Shown: positions 51,368-60,844 of the stretch, piece by piece
How positions within the stretch are numbered: position 1 is the first letter of the stretch
How the letters are laid out: each line of letters starts with the position of its first letter
NCBI GenBank assembly: GCA_900466005.1
Contig: UEGQ01000001.1
Span: forward strand, 1 to 64,000
Reading direction: 5' to 3'
DNA length: 64,000 bases
Source: Hyphomicrobiales bacterium
Lineage (GTDB): Bacteria; Pseudomonadota; Alphaproteobacteria; Rhizobiales; Rhizobiaceae
Notes under the pieces: generated by a model
What the model was told of the DNA's origin: nothing
Seen by the model: only the letters and a program-made list of their open reading frames with translations
The model's database searches: none
Position numbers and translations under genes: made by a program

Positions 51368-51907
51368 TCAGGCGGCCGGCTGCCCGATCGTCTCGACCAC
51401 CTGCTCCAGCCAATGATCCCGTATGCCCATCTCCTGCAGATGCGCGACAGTATTGGCGACATAAGCCTGATTGGGACCGGATTGCCCGACGGCATGGCGT
51501 ACGATGCCTGCGGCCTCGGCAACAGTCATTGCACCGGCATATTGCCGATGACTGCGATCCACCACGTAAGTGACAGCCGAGACGGTGCGGCCGTCGTCAA
51601 GCGCTATCGGCATCGAACGCTCCCGGTAGACATGGGTAACGAGTTCGCGCTCGCGGAGATAATCGAGCGTCGCGTTCCGCTCCGACGCAGCGACACGGAA
51701 GGCGACGCCGCGGCACGAGCCACCGCGATCGAGCCCCAGCACCAGACCCGGTCTCTCTTCGGTTCCACGATGCACCCAGGAATGGACGCAGAGCGAGCGC
51801 CGGTAGCCGAAAGCCCGTCCGTGCACCTTCTCCACAAACGGGAAACCCGGGTTCCACATCAGCGATCCGTAGCCAAAGACCCAAAATTCGTCCATATCCG
51901 ACATCAT
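51368..51907 (-). CDS. ChaC-type gamma-glutamylcyclotransferase
   Basis: 179 aa. YGSLMW motif (GYGSLMW at 12-18) and a catalytic glutamate near 86-88 (LRERE). ChaC enzymes release 5-oxoproline from glutathione. It converges with plsC and diverges from the DUF2125 gene. An ATG at 51895 (MDEFWVFGYG) is an alternative start. Confidence 0.9.
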   Translation of the reverse strand: MMSDMDEFWVFGYGSLMWNPGFPFVEKVHGRAFGYRRSLCVHSWVHRGTEERPGLVLGLDRGGSCRGVAFRVAASERNATLDYLRERELVTHVYRERSMPIALDDGRTVSAVTYVVDRSHRQYAGAMTVAEAAGIVRHAVGQSGPNQAYVANTVAHLQEMGIRDHWLEQVVETIGQPAA

Positions 51908-51945
51908 CTCAGTGGTTTGAAATCGTTCCCATCATGGAGTGCCCG

Positions 51946-52965
51946 ATGACCTCGTCAATCCAATCCGGTCAGACAACGGCGACGCGGAAAGTCGTCCTGC
52001 TCGGCGTACTCGTCGTAGTCGCGGCAGCCGTCTATAGCGGAGGCTGGATGCTTGCCGCAACCATGATGCAGAAGCGCGTTGCAGAACTCCTCAGCGGCGG
52101 AAATGCCGCGGGAGCGGAGGTTCGTTGCAAGGACATCGATGTCCGCGGCTATCCCTTCCGGATCGGCCTCTTCTGTTCGGCAATCACCATTGATGATCGT
52201 TTCAACGGCATTTCTGCGTCCCTCGGCGCGTTCCGTTCCGCCGCACAGGTTTACGCGCCAAGCCATTTCGTATGGGAGATGGATAGCCCGGCGGAATTGC
52301 GATCAGCCCTCGGCTTCTCCTTCTCGATACAATGGGACAAGCTGCGCTCCAGCGTCAGCGCCTGGTTCGACGGCCTGTCTCGCTCTTCACTTGTCGCCGA
52401 AGGGTTGAAGGTCGACGTCACGGCGGTGGCTGGCGGCAGAACCGTTTCCGTGCGAGGCGAGCACGGGGAGTTCCATGTCCGCCGCAACGGAGAGGACCTC
52501 GACGCCGCCGCCCTGGTGAAAAACACGGTCGTAACGCTTCCGAACGCTACGCGGCTCGCCCTCCCCCCGTTCTCCGCGAGCGTCGACGTGACGATGCTTG
52601 GCAAGGCTACCCTTCTCGATCCGGTCCGTAACGCGGCTGCGACCGAGCTTTACGGGAGCGAAGGCGAAATCCGCCGGCTTGTGATCGACCTTGGAGAGGG
52701 GCGCGTTCTGACGGTCAGCGGTCCGGTGTCTGTCGGCGACGATGGCAACCTGTCCGGCAAGCTCCACCTGGAGCTCGAGAAGGTCGAGGGCTGGAAAGAC
52801 GCGCTGACTACTGCCTTCCCTGATTCGTCCGAAAATTTCGCGAGTGCGGCGAAGGTTCTCACTGCGCTTTTCGGTGGCAGGGACTCCGGCTCGGCCGAAC
52901 TGAGCCTACGCGAGGGCGTCGTCTCCGTCGGCATAATCCCGATCGGCGTTCTTCCGCCGCTCTGA
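51946..52965 (+). CDS. DUF2125 domain-containing membrane-anchored protein
   Basis: 339 aa from the ATG at 51946, where GGAG lies 6 nt upstream. One N-terminal membrane segment (about 14-36) then a beta-rich periplasmic domain with EVRCKDIDVRGYPFRIGLFCS, the DUF2125 motif. Found only in alphaproteobacteria, of unknown function. It converges with tyrC with 3 nt between. Confidence 0.88.
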   Translation: MTSSIQSGQTTATRKVVLLGVLVVVAAAVYSGGWMLAATMMQKRVAELLSGGNAAGAEVRCKDIDVRGYPFRIGLFCSAITIDDRFNGISASLGAFRSAAQVYAPSHFVWEMDSPAELRSALGFSFSIQWDKLRSSVSAWFDGLSRSSLVAEGLKVDVTAVAGGRTVSVRGEHGEFHVRRNGEDLDAAALVKNTVVTLPNATRLALPPFSASVDVTMLGKATLLDPVRNAAATELYGSEGEIRRLVIDLGEGRVLTVSGPVSVGDDGNLSGKLHLELEKVEGWKDALTTAFPDSSENFASAAKVLTALFGGRDSGSAELSLREGVVSVGIIPIGVLPPL

Positions 52966-52968
52966 TGA

Positions 52969-53901
52969 TCAGCTCTTCTTCTCGTCCAGGGCGTGTCGGC
53001 CGAAGTCGGGCGCGTCGACGTCCTGGCCCGCTTCGACGATCGAGCGGCGGATCGCCCGCGTGCGAGTGAATAGCTCGAACAGCTTGTCGCCCTCCCCCCA
53101 GCGGATGGCACGCTGCAGGTAGGCGAGGTCTTCCGAGAAGCGCGCCAGCATTTCCAGGATGGCGTCGCGGTTATGCAGGCAAACGTCGCGCCACATGGTA
53201 GGATCGGACGCCGCAAGACGCGTGAAGTCTCGGAAGCCGGATGCGGAATACTTGATCACTTCCGATTCCGTGACCGTCTCGAGATCGTCCGCCGTGCCGA
53301 CGATGTTGTAGGCGATGATGTGTGGCAGGTGGGAAACGATCGCGAGCACCTTGTCGTGGTGCTTCGGGTCCATCTCGTCGACCCTGGACCCCAGCGCTTC
53401 CCAGAAAGCCCTGAGGCGGGTGAGCGCCTCGGTATCGGTCCCCGGCAGCGGCGTCAGGATGCACCAGCGCCCCTTGAAAAGGCCGCAGAATCCCGCATCC
53501 GGTCCGGATTTCTCGGTGCCGGCGATGGGATGCCCGGGTATGAAGTGGACGCCCGGCGGCATGTGTGGAGCCATCTGAGCGATGACCGACGCCTTTGTCG
53601 ATCCCACATCGGTGACAATCGCGCCGGGCTTCAGGTGCCGCGCAATCTGATTGGCGACGCTTTCGGACGCGCCGACCGGAACGGAGACGATGACGAGGTC
53701 GGCGCCCTCGACGGCCTCGGCAGCGGAGAGTGTGTAACTGTTGCCGAGTTCCAATTCCCTCGCTCGTCTGAGCGTATCCGCCGAACGCGTCGAGATCACG
53801 ATCTCACCGGCCAGTCCCTGGTCCTTCACGTCGCGTGCAATGGAGGAACCGATGAGACCGATGCCGATAAGCGCGATCTTGTCGAAGTGGACCTCTGTCA
53901 T
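52969..53901 (-). CDS. tyrC: Prephenate/arogenate dehydrogenase TyrC
   Basis: 310 aa. NAD-binding GIGLIGSS at 12-19 and the dehydrogenase motif HPIAGTEKSGP at about 121-131. It oxidises prephenate or arogenate toward tyrosine; whether it prefers arogenate cannot be read. Its ATG overlaps the hisC stop by one base (TGATG), so the aminotransferase and dehydrogenase are translated together. Confidence 0.95.
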   Translation of the reverse strand: MTEVHFDKIALIGIGLIGSSIARDVKDQGLAGEIVISTRSADTLRRARELELGNSYTLSAAEAVEGADLVIVSVPVGASESVANQIARHLKPGAIVTDVGSTKASVIAQMAPHMPPGVHFIPGHPIAGTEKSGPDAGFCGLFKGRWCILTPLPGTDTEALTRLRAFWEALGSRVDEMDPKHHDKVLAIVSHLPHIIAYNIVGTADDLETVTESEVIKYSASGFRDFTRLAASDPTMWRDVCLHNRDAILEMLARFSEDLAYLQRAIRWGEGDKLFELFTRTRAIRRSIVEAGQDVDAPDFGRHALDEKKS

Positions 53902-54995
53902 CAGTTGCGTCCCATGAACTCACGGAGTGCGTCGATCACGCCGAGATTGGCTTCCTCGCTGCCGATTGTCATCCGCAGTGCATTGGCAAACCCGTAGCCA
54001 CGGACGGCACGAAGGATATAGCCGCGGCTGGTGAGGAAGGCATCCGCGTCCGGGGCACGTTTGCCCTCGGCATCCGGGAAATGAATGAGCACGAAATTCG
54101 TGACCGAAGGCGTCACTTCGAGACCCATCTCCTTGAGTGCCTCCGTCACCCGATCCAGCCAGAGCCGGTTGTGAGCCACTGCCGTTTCGACGAACGCCTG
54201 ATCCCGTATCGCCACCGCACCCGCGGCAATCGCCGGCGCATTGAGATTGAAGGGACCGCGCACGCGGTTCATGGCATCGACGATCTCCGCAGGGGCGAAA
54301 ATCCAGCCGATACGCAACGCCGCAAGCCCGTAGACCTTCGAAAAGGTGCGGGTCATGACAACGTTCCGATTGCCTGAAACAAGCTCAATGCCGGCCTCGT
54401 AATCGTTGCGGCGAACATATTCCGCATAGGCGGCGTCGAGGACGAGGATGACATGAGCCGGCAGCCCGGCCTGAAGGCGGCGGATCTCGCTGACCGGAAC
54501 GTAGGTCCCGGTCGGATTGCCGGGATTGGCGATGAAGACGATCTTCGTCTTTTCGGTGACGGCGGCGAGAATGGCGTCGACGTCGACAGTGCAGTTCTTT
54601 TCCTTCACCACCACGGGCGTCGCCCCGGCACCCATGATCTGGATCTTGTAGACGAGGAAACCATGCTCAGTGATGATGCCCTCGTCGCCCGGTCCGAGAT
54701 AGACATGGCAGAGAAGGCCGAGCAACTCGTCCGAGCCGTTGCCGCAGAGAATGTTGGCCATGTTCAAGCCATGGACCTCGGCGATCGCCTCGCGCAGGGC
54801 CGTTGCCTGCCCGTCCGGATAAAGCTCGAGATGGCCGGCGCTCTGCTTGAAGGCTTCTATCGCCTTCGGGCTGGGACCGAGCGGCGTCTCGTTGGACGAG
54901 AGCTTGAACACACGCTCTACGCCCGGAGCATGCTCCTTGCCCGGCACGTAGGCGGCGATGTCGAGAATTCCGGGACGCGGCGTAGGCTTGGTCAT
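53901..54995 (-). CDS. hisC: Histidinol-phosphate aminotransferase family (HisC)
   Basis: 364 aa from the ATG at 54995; upstream frames are unsupported. Pyridoxal phosphate lysine K220 in [11 protein letters not shown], and NPGNPTGT (157-164). The overlap with tyrC suggests it also or mainly serves aromatic amino acid transamination; rhizobia carry several hisC-like genes, so which one is biosynthetic histidinol-phosphate transaminase here is not certain. Confidence 0.9.
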   Translation of the reverse strand: MTKPTPRPGILDIAAYVPGKEHAPGVERVFKLSSNETPLGPSPKAIEAFKQSAGHLELYPDGQATALREAIAEVHGLNMANILCGNGSDELLGLLCHVYLGPGDEGIITEHGFLVYKIQIMGAGATPVVVKEKNCTVDVDAILAAVTEKTKIVFIANPGNPTGTYVPVSEIRRLQAGLPAHVILVLDAAYAEYVRRNDYEAGIELVSGNRNVVMTRTFSKVYGLAALRIGWIFAPAEIVDAMNRVRGPFNLNAPAIAAGAVAIRDQAFVETAVAHNRLWLDRVTEALKEMGLEVTPSVTNFVLIHFPDAEGKRAPDADAFLTSRGYILRAVRGYGFANALRMTIGSEEANLGVIDALREFMGRN

Positions 54996-55116
54996 GTCGC
55001 TGCTCGTCGAACTGCTGATAACGTGAGAAAAACCGGGCGGACGCGCGGCCTTCGGGTTCAGAGCCATTAGAACGGAAACCGCCATTTGTCGAGGGTTCGA
55101 CGCCTGCCGGACAGGC

Positions 55117-55872
55117 TCACACGTCGGCCGGCAGGCGGGCGGTCGGCACACCACGCGGAGCCAGAGCGGGAGCAAAGACGCGACGGGAAGCACGTGCCTT
55201 CACCGGAAGGCCTTGATAGAGCCTCTTCTGTGCCTCGACGATGATGACGCCGGAAAAGGCCGGCCAGATGAAGCGGCCGAGCCGCTCGAAGCTTCGCCGC
55301 AGCCGCAGGACGGCTCGTATCTTCGACGGCGGAAAAAACAGTGCCTCGGCGCTTGCCCCGGGGGTGAAATTTGTTTCCCGCAACAAGGTGGCGAGCTGGC
55401 CTCGAGAATACGGGCGGCCCGAGCCGAACGGGGTATGTTCCATCCGCGCCCAGACGCCGCGGCGGTTCGGCACCACGATCACCAGCCGCCCGCCCGGCGC
55501 CAGCACGCGCCAGATTTCCTTGAGGGTCTCGCGCGGGTCTTCAACGAACTCGAGCGAGTGAACCATCAACACACGATCGATTGATGAGTCCGGAAGAGGC
55601 AACTCCTCCTCAAAGACCAAGGCCGTGGCCGAGGGCTCCCCGACGGGCCAGTTCACCGCGCCTTGTCCGGCTGGCATGAAGGCGAAGGTTCTCTCGGTAT
55701 CGGCTCGGAAGCGATCCAGGAACGGAACGCAATAGCCGAGCCCCACGAGCCGCTCCTGCGGCAGCCGACTCCAAAGCGACGCGAGCGCCATTGCGATCGA
55801 GTGCTCGGCCATCCGACCGAGCCGCGAATGGTAGAACTGGCGGAGATCGACGATATCGACGTGCATGAGCAA
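55117..55872 (-). CDS. SAM-dependent methyltransferase domain protein
   Basis: 251 aa. The Methyltransf_11-like core has [23 protein letters not shown] (about 90-112) and [16 protein letters not shown], the post-I motif. The usual glycine-rich motif I is poor ([14 protein letters not shown]). Substrate unknown. It lies 121 nt upstream of hisC on the same strand and diverges from gloB. Confidence 0.86.
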   Translation of the reverse strand: MLMHVDIVDLRQFYHSRLGRMAEHSIAMALASLWSRLPQERLVGLGYCVPFLDRFRADTERTFAFMPAGQGAVNWPVGEPSATALVFEEELPLPDSSIDRVLMVHSLEFVEDPRETLKEIWRVLAPGGRLVIVVPNRRGVWARMEHTPFGSGRPYSRGQLATLLRETNFTPGASAEALFFPPSKIRAVLRLRRSFERLGRFIWPAFSGVIIVEAQKRLYQGLPVKARASRRVFAPALAPRGVPTARLPADV

Positions 55873-55949
55873 TTGATATCAGCCGCGGATTGGACTTCAA
55901 GGCCAAAGACGTTACATTCCGCGCGACGAAGCAGAGACGGACCGACCTC

Positions 55950-56720
55950 ATGAAAGCTCTGGAACTCGAAATCTTCCTATGCCGCAGCGACAATTTCGGA
56001 GTCCTTCTCCACTGCCTCGAGAGCAATCTGACGGCCTCGATCGACGCTCCGCAGTACGCCCCGATCGCCGCAGTGGCGGATCGGCGAGGCTGGAATATCA
56101 CCCACATCCTGACGACGCATCACCACGGCGATCACGTCGAGGCCAATCTTGCCCTCAAGGATCGCTATGGCTGCGAGATCATCGGACCTGGCAACGAGGC
56201 CGTTGCGATTCCCGGGATCGACCGGGCGGTGGGTGACGGACATACCTTCGATTTCGGAGGCCATGTCGTTCAGGTAATCGAGACTCCCGGTCACACCGCC
56301 GGGCACATCTGCTATCACTTCCCGGACAGCAAGCTGCTGTTCGCCGCAGACACACTCTTCGCCCTCGGCTGTGGCCGACTGTTCGAACGCCCGGCGGCCG
56401 ACATGTGGCACTCGCTGCAGAAGCTTGCAGCCCTGCCCGACGAGACGGCAGTCTATTTCGGCCATGAATACACGTTGGCGAATGCGCGATTCGCCCTGAC
56501 CATCGACCCTGACAATGAGCGCCTGAAAGCGCGCGCCGGCGAAATCGAGAGGCTGCGGGCGGAAGGTAAGTTCACCATCCCGACGACGATCGGGCTCGAG
56601 AAGGAGACCAATCCTTTCCTCCGCGCAGCCGACCCGGCAATCCGCCGGAATCTCTTGATGGAAGGCCGGACCAACGAGGAGGTCTTTGCGGAGATCCGCC
56701 GGCGCAAGGATCACTTCTGA
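55950..56720 (+). CDS. gloB: Hydroxyacylglutathione hydrolase (glyoxalase II)
   Basis: 256 aa from the ATG at 55950. The metallo-beta-lactamase motif TTHHHGDH gives H57, H59, D61 and H62; the HTAGHICYH and FGHEYT ligands are also present, as is the C-terminal HAGH domain ending in RRRKD. It hydrolyses S-lactoylglutathione. Its stop overlaps the cupin gene start (TGATG). Confidence 0.96.
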   Translation: MKALELEIFLCRSDNFGVLLHCLESNLTASIDAPQYAPIAAVADRRGWNITHILTTHHHGDHVEANLALKDRYGCEIIGPGNEAVAIPGIDRAVGDGHTFDFGGHVVQVIETPGHTAGHICYHFPDSKLLFAADTLFALGCGRLFERPAADMWHSLQKLAALPDETAVYFGHEYTLANARFALTIDPDNERLKARAGEIERLRAEGKFTIPTTIGLEKETNPFLRAADPAIRRNLLMEGRTNEEVFAEIRRRKDHF

Positions 56721-57145
56721 TGCGCGCCGAGGACATCGTCGCAGCCCTTGGAATGCAGCCGCATCCCGAAGGCGGTTGGTATTCGGAAACCTTTCGCGAT
56801 GCGGCTGACGTAGGCCGGGGCCATTCCACGGCTATCTATTATCTGCTGACGGCCGGCCAGCGGTCGCACTGGCATCGTGTCAGGGATGCGGCGGAGGTCT
56901 GGCACTACTATGCCGGAGCGCCGCTCGCGCTCCGCCACGCCCCCGACGGAATGACCGTGGAGACGATCCGCCTCGGCCCTGCCGTGTTGACTGGAGAACG
57001 CCCTCAGGCCGTGATCCCGGCCAACTGCTGGCAAGCCGCCGAAAGTCTCGGCGCCTATACGCTGGTCGGCTGCACCGTCGCGCCGGGCTTTCAGTTCTCC
57101 GCCTTCGAGATGGCGCCGCCCGGATGGTCGCCGGGGCAGGGCTAA
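56720..57145 (+). CDS. Cupin family protein (DUF985)
   Basis: 141 aa, one cupin barrel. HPEGGWYSETFR, SHWHRVRDAAEVWHYYAG and CWQAA are the conserved metal/sugar-binding elements. Function unknown; DUF985 members are YML079-like. The start overlaps the gloB stop by one base, and the end overlaps the convergent YhhN gene by 4 nt. Confidence 0.92.
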   Translation: MRAEDIVAALGMQPHPEGGWYSETFRDAADVGRGHSTAIYYLLTAGQRSHWHRVRDAAEVWHYYAGAPLALRHAPDGMTVETIRLGPAVLTGERPQAVIPANCWQAAESLGAYTLVGCTVAPGFQFSAFEMAPPGWSPGQG

Positions 57146-57798
57146 AGGCCGCCGGCGACACTTGCAAGCGCCCAGGTGAGAATACACTGGGCTGCGAAAT
57201 AGCTGATCCAGACATAGTAGGAGGCTGCCCGACACAAGGCGTCGTCTGACTTCAGCACGAACCTGCGCCAGGCGAGCACGGCATCGGAGCTCATGAAGAC
57301 GGCAGCCCCGACAAAGACAGTCGGCGCCGGAACGAGCAAGGCGAGCAGCGCCATCCCGAGGATAATGATGCCGTAGACGGATACGGCCATGCGATGCGGG
57401 CCAGCGTATCTCCTGACCGGGGGAAGAACGATGGCAATCGCCACCACCGACACGGCACCGGCGGGAATTCGCCAGGCTTCACTCAACACGATGGACGGAG
57501 TCGCCACGGAAACGAAGAGCGCACCATACATCAGGTGGGCGAGCAGGAAGGCAGCGAGCCCGCCGACGAAAGCCCTCTCCCCATCGTGCGCGAGAAAGGC
57601 ATCGCCTGCCGCGCTGAGCAACAATGCCGCAAGAAGAAGTCTCGGCGCTTCGGCCGACCAGGAAAAACCTGCAAGCAACAGCACCGGCAAAGTCTTCACA
57701 ACCGTTCGAAGGGTGCTTGTCGGCTCGTTGAGAAGGCGGAGGTACGACAGTCCGAAGACTACCGAGAACAACAGCCAGGCACCGGTCGCGATATCCAC
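57142..57798 (-). CDS. Lysoplasmalogenase family membrane protein (YhhN)
   Basis: 218 aa from a GTG at 57798. A longer frame with an ATG exists but would overlap the upstream exporter; the start here follows a GGGGCGGG site. Seven or eight membrane helices and the LSAAGDAFLAH motif of the YhhN/TMEM86 family. Relatives cleave the vinyl ether of lysoplasmalogens; bacterial substrates are not established. Confidence 0.9.
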   Translation of the reverse strand: MDIATGAWLLFSVVFGLSYLRLLNEPTSTLRTVVKTLPVLLLAGFSWSAEAPRLLLAALLLSAAGDAFLAHDGERAFVGGLAAFLLAHLMYGALFVSVATPSIVLSEAWRIPAGAVSVVAIAIVLPPVRRYAGPHRMAVSVYGIIILGMALLALLVPAPTVFVGAAVFMSSDAVLAWRRFVLKSDDALCRAASYYVWISYFAAQCILTWALASVAGGL

Positions 57799-57814
57799 AC
57801 GCCCGCCCCGTCTG

Positions 57815-58696
57815 TCAGCCGGCGACCGGAGCCGGTCGCCGCCGGAACATGTCGCGCGCGGCAAGAACCGCGCCGCCGGTAATCAGGAGGCAGGCAAGCG
57901 CAATGCGCAGGCTCGGCTCTGCGAACCCGAAAAGAGCGAGGATCAGCGTCGAAAGCAGCGGTGCTGCGTAGCTCGAGGCGCCTAGAATCTGGATGTCGCC
58001 ATTCTTGACACCGTAGTCCCACGCATAGAAGGCTGCTCCGACAGGGAAGAGCCCCAGCCCGACCACCGCCAGCCATTCCCAGGCGTCGGTTGGCCATGCA
58101 GTGGTTTCCAGCAGCAGATGACAGACGAGGGAAAGAACCGACGTCGCGAGGCAGAACCCCGTGACCACGTCCGTCGAGACGGCATCGAAACGACGAGTCA
58201 GCAGCGAATATCCCGACCAGGTGAAAGCGCAGAGGAAGGCCGCCGAGTAGCCAAGAAGATAGGCGGGATCGAAATCGACGCCATCCTTGCCGACGATCAG
58301 AACGGTGCCCGAGAGACCGGCAAGAGCACCGGTCACATGGTACCAGCGCAACCGTTCTCCCGGCAGCAGCGCCGATCCCACGACAATCAGCAACGGCCAG
58401 AGATAGGCGATCAGCCCTGCTTCGACGACCGGCGCGTTCCGTAACGCCGTGAAGTAGAGGAAGTGATAGCCGAAAAGACCGGCGACGCCGGTCACCCAGA
58501 CCTTCAGAGGCTGTCTCAGCGACCTCAGACGTTCCGGCCTGACGGCGAAGGCCACGATGCTCGGCAGGCTGCCGATGGCGAAAGCGATTGCCGACAACTG
58601 AAATGGCGGCATCTTGCCCGATGCGGCAGTAAAGAAGGCCAGGAACGACCACATGAGAATGGCCGTGAACCCGATCAACGTAGCGCTAGTTCTCAC
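57815..58696 (-). CDS. DMT-superfamily transporter, YddG-like (aromatic amino acid exporter)
   Basis: 293 aa from a GTG start preceded by a long GGGGGGAAG site. Ten membrane helices in two EamA repeats; the sequence is closest to YddG, which exports aromatic amino acids. The substrate is inferred. It lies 16 nt upstream of the YhhN gene. Confidence 0.9.
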   Translation of the reverse strand: MRTSATLIGFTAILMWSFLAFFTAASGKMPPFQLSAIAFAIGSLPSIVAFAVRPERLRSLRQPLKVWVTGVAGLFGYHFLYFTALRNAPVVEAGLIAYLWPLLIVVGSALLPGERLRWYHVTGALAGLSGTVLIVGKDGVDFDPAYLLGYSAAFLCAFTWSGYSLLTRRFDAVSTDVVTGFCLATSVLSLVCHLLLETTAWPTDAWEWLAVVGLGLFPVGAAFYAWDYGVKNGDIQILGASSYAAPLLSTLILALFGFAEPSLRIALACLLITGGAVLAARDMFRRRPAPVAG

Positions 58697-58736
58697 CTTC
58701 CCCCCTTTGCGGGGCGTTGGCGATCCCGCGGTGACG

Positions 58737-59513
58737 TCAACCGTCGAACTTTACGGCCCTGATATAGAGCGGCCCCATGCGCGTGGGCACACGGGCGTAG
58801 ACCGGAGCATATACCTTCAGTAGTGCCGTTTTGGCAAACCAGATTTCCATGTCGGTCGCCTGACGCAGATACTCGATGTCCTTGCGCCCCTTACGGAAAC
58901 CGGATTTCGGAACGTAGCGAATGGCGCAGACGATCGCCTCCCCCTCGACATCACCGACCGAAAAGCGCGAGCTCCCTTTGGGTGAAAGGACGAGATCCAT
59001 CCGACTCTCGCCGTCGAAAATCGGCAGCGTCCTGCGACAAACGTCCTGACCATCCGGCACGATCATACCACTGATCGGATCCAGCACCGACTTGAGGTCG
59101 CGGTCGGTGACCTCGATCCAGTTGCGTGGCTTTTTCTTAGGTGTCGGGGTGATCTCAGCCTTGACGACGTCTCCGTTCCGGTAACGCACATCGTAGGTTT
59201 GAACCTTGTTGTTGGATTTGTAGACGAGCGAGTAGCGCGACGCCTGCATCCGGTCCTTCATCAACACGCCGGAGACGCTGGTCTGAGCCGAGATTTTCGC
59301 GATGACGTCGACGATTCCGGCTGACCTCACATCGCCGGAAATGGTGTAACCGCTGCTGAGGACCTTTGTGACAAACGAGGCATGGGCGATCGGCAGGATG
59401 CCGAGGGATACGTTGTATTCGGTCTCGTATCGAATGTCGCTGTCAGCCCCGGCAGGCGCAGCAAAGGCCATCGCTGCGAGTGCGACCGTCAGAACGTCGA
59501 GATAACGCTTCAT
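58737..59513 (-). CDS. DUF3108 domain-containing periplasmic protein
   Basis: 258 aa. Signal peptide about 1-24 (cleavage after GADS region), then the DUF3108 barrel with YNVSLGILPIAHASF and the conserved ITPTPKKKPR, RRTLPIFDG and EIWF-type motifs. Related to outer-membrane lipoprotein or envelope proteins; function unknown. It diverges from rpmB. Confidence 0.9.
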   Translation of the reverse strand: MKRYLDVLTVALAAMAFAAPAGADSDIRYETEYNVSLGILPIAHASFVTKVLSSGYTISGDVRSAGIVDVIAKISAQTSVSGVLMKDRMQASRYSLVYKSNNKVQTYDVRYRNGDVVKAEITPTPKKKPRNWIEVTDRDLKSVLDPISGMIVPDGQDVCRRTLPIFDGESRMDLVLSPKGSSRFSVGDVEGEAIVCAIRYVPKSGFRKGRKDIEYLRQATDMEIWFAKTALLKVYAPVYARVPTRMGPLYIRAVKFDG

Positions 59514-59643
59514 GCAGTTTTGTCCGGCCCCTAGACTGAGCTGTGAGGGTTGAATTCCCTTCCGCGCACGCTACCTTTGAACCAGAACATGGCAAGAAAA
59601 TAGCATGTCGGCTACGCAATCGCGGGAATCTCCGCTGTCAGGC

Positions 59644-59672
59644 TTGACGTGCGCAGCCAGTCTGACTATAGA
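59644..59672 (+). promoter_or_regulatory. Strong sigma70 promoter of rpmB
   Basis: -35 TTGACG (59644-59649) and -10 TATAGA (59667-59672) with the ideal 17-nt spacer. The start of the message would fall near 59679, giving a 77-nt leader before rpmB, as expected for a ribosomal protein gene. Confidence 0.75.
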
Positions 59673-59755
59673 ACCGCAACTTTCCAATCATGCCTAGTTG
59701 GATTGCGCACCGGTTTTCCGGCACCGATCCGATGGCCAAGAAGAATAGGTGTATC

Positions 59756-60046
59756 ATGTCCCGCAGTTGCGAATTGACCGGCAAGGGCGTCCAGTCGGGC
59801 CACAATGTGAGCCACGCGAACAACAAGACCAAGCGCAGGTTTCTGCCGAACCTTTGCGACGTCACCCTGATCTCCGACGCTCTCGGCCAGCGTTTCCGGC
59901 TGCGCGTTTCGGCGGCTGCCCTGCGCTCGGTCGAGCATCGCGGGGGTCTCGATGCCTTCCTGCTGAAGGCCGACGAGAAGGAACTGAGCATGCGCGCCCG
60001 CCTGCTGCGCCGCCAGATCGTCAAGAAGACCGCCGAAGCCGCGTAA
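59756..60046 (+). CDS. rpmB: 50S ribosomal protein L28
   Basis: 96 aa, the alphaproteobacterial length. The start [20 protein letters not shown] and [12 protein letters not shown] are the signature. It is an essential part of the large ribosomal subunit. The upstream frame extends beyond the ATG without support. A hairpin terminator follows, before the transporter gene. Confidence 0.98.
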   Translation: MSRSCELTGKGVQSGHNVSHANNKTKRRFLPNLCDVTLISDALGQRFRLRVSAAALRSVEHRGGLDAFLLKADEKELSMRARLLRRQIVKKTAEAA

Positions 60047-60071
60047 GCGTTTTCGAGTCCAAAGGATCCCG

Positions 60072-60110
60072 AGGCTTGTGCGGCTTGCGCCGCCCAGGCC
60101 TTTTCCTTTT
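60072..60110 (+). terminator. Intrinsic terminator after rpmB
   Basis: AGGC and GCGGC pair with GCCGC and GCCT around an internal loop and a TTGC tetraloop, followed by TTTCCTTTT. It ends about 25 nt past the rpmB stop and upstream of the preQ1-type leader. Confidence 0.7.
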
Positions 60111-60130
60111 GCATGAAAACAGTCCTCCAA

Positions 60131-60160
60131 CTGGTGGCATCACCCAGGATAAAAAAATGC
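60131..60160 (+). ncRNA. preQ1-I-type riboswitch controlling the queuosine-precursor transporter
   Basis: The leader folds as a compact H-type pseudoknot. P1 is CTGG (60131-60134) with CCAG (60144-60147); the cytosine expected to pair with preQ1 sits immediately before it at 60143, as in known members. An A-rich strand (60148-60156) forms loop 3. P2 pairs loop bases GCAT (60137-60140) with ATGC (60157-60160), which contains the AUG start codon. The AGGA ribosome binding site (60146-60149) overlaps P1. Ligand binding would hide both sites and shut off translation. The regulated gene belongs to COG1738, a known preQ1 target. Confidence 0.7.
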
Positions 60161-60792
60161 AGATGACACGCTATATTCTCGTCTACAGCCTGTTGATGAC
60201 GGCCGTCGTGGTTGCGTCGAACATCCTCGTCCAGTACCCCCTCTCCGGCGAGCTTGCCGGCATCAAGCTCGGGGATATTCTCACCTACGGCGCATTCACC
60301 TATCCGGTGGCGTTCCTGGTCACCGACCTGACGAACCGCCAGTTCGGCCCTTCGATCGCCCGCAAGGTCGTCTTCGTCGGCTTTCTGGTCGGCGTAGGGC
60401 TCTCCTTTGCCACGTCGCAACCCCGCATCGCGATTGCCTCCGGATCGGCCTATCTCGTAGGCCAGTTGCTCGATATCTCGGTGTTCAACAGGCTGCGTCG
60501 CATGACCTGGTGGAAGGCACCACTGTTCGGATCGATCTTCGGCTCGGTGATGGATACGGTGATCTTCTTCTCTCTGTCCTTCGCCGCCGTCTTCAGCATC
60601 ATCGGCCCGAACGACGATTTCGCGATCGGCTCGGCACCGATCCTCGGGATATTCGCCATCGAGGCCCCGCGTTGGATCTCATGGGCGATCGGCGATTTCG
60701 CCGTCAAGATGCTTGTGGGGCTCGTCATGTTGCTGCCCTATGGGGCGCTGATGAATACCGTCCGCCCGATGGCGCCGCCGAAAAGCATCTGA
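60157..60792 (+). CDS. yhhQ: Queuosine-precursor transporter (YhhQ/QPTR family)
   Basis: 211 aa from the ATG at 60157; a second ATG lies 6 nt on. Six membrane segments with LVTDLTNRQFG, GSAYLVGQLLDISVFNRLR and the ATSQPRIAIASG motif of the COG1738 family. It takes up queuosine precursors such as preQ0 or preQ1. Its start codon is part of a preQ1-I-type riboswitch. It lies after rpmB and its terminator. The genome also has gluQRS in this window. Confidence 0.92.
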   Translation: MQMTRYILVYSLLMTAVVVASNILVQYPLSGELAGIKLGDILTYGAFTYPVAFLVTDLTNRQFGPSIARKVVFVGFLVGVGLSFATSQPRIAIASGSAYLVGQLLDISVFNRLRRMTWWKAPLFGSIFGSVMDTVIFFSLSFAAVFSIIGPNDDFAIGSAPILGIFAIEAPRWISWAIGDFAVKMLVGLVMLLPYGALMNTVRPMAPPKSI

Positions 60793-60844
60793 TCGGGATC
60801 CGCGACCAGGATATGGCCGCAGGCTCGCACCGTGCGGTCATTCT

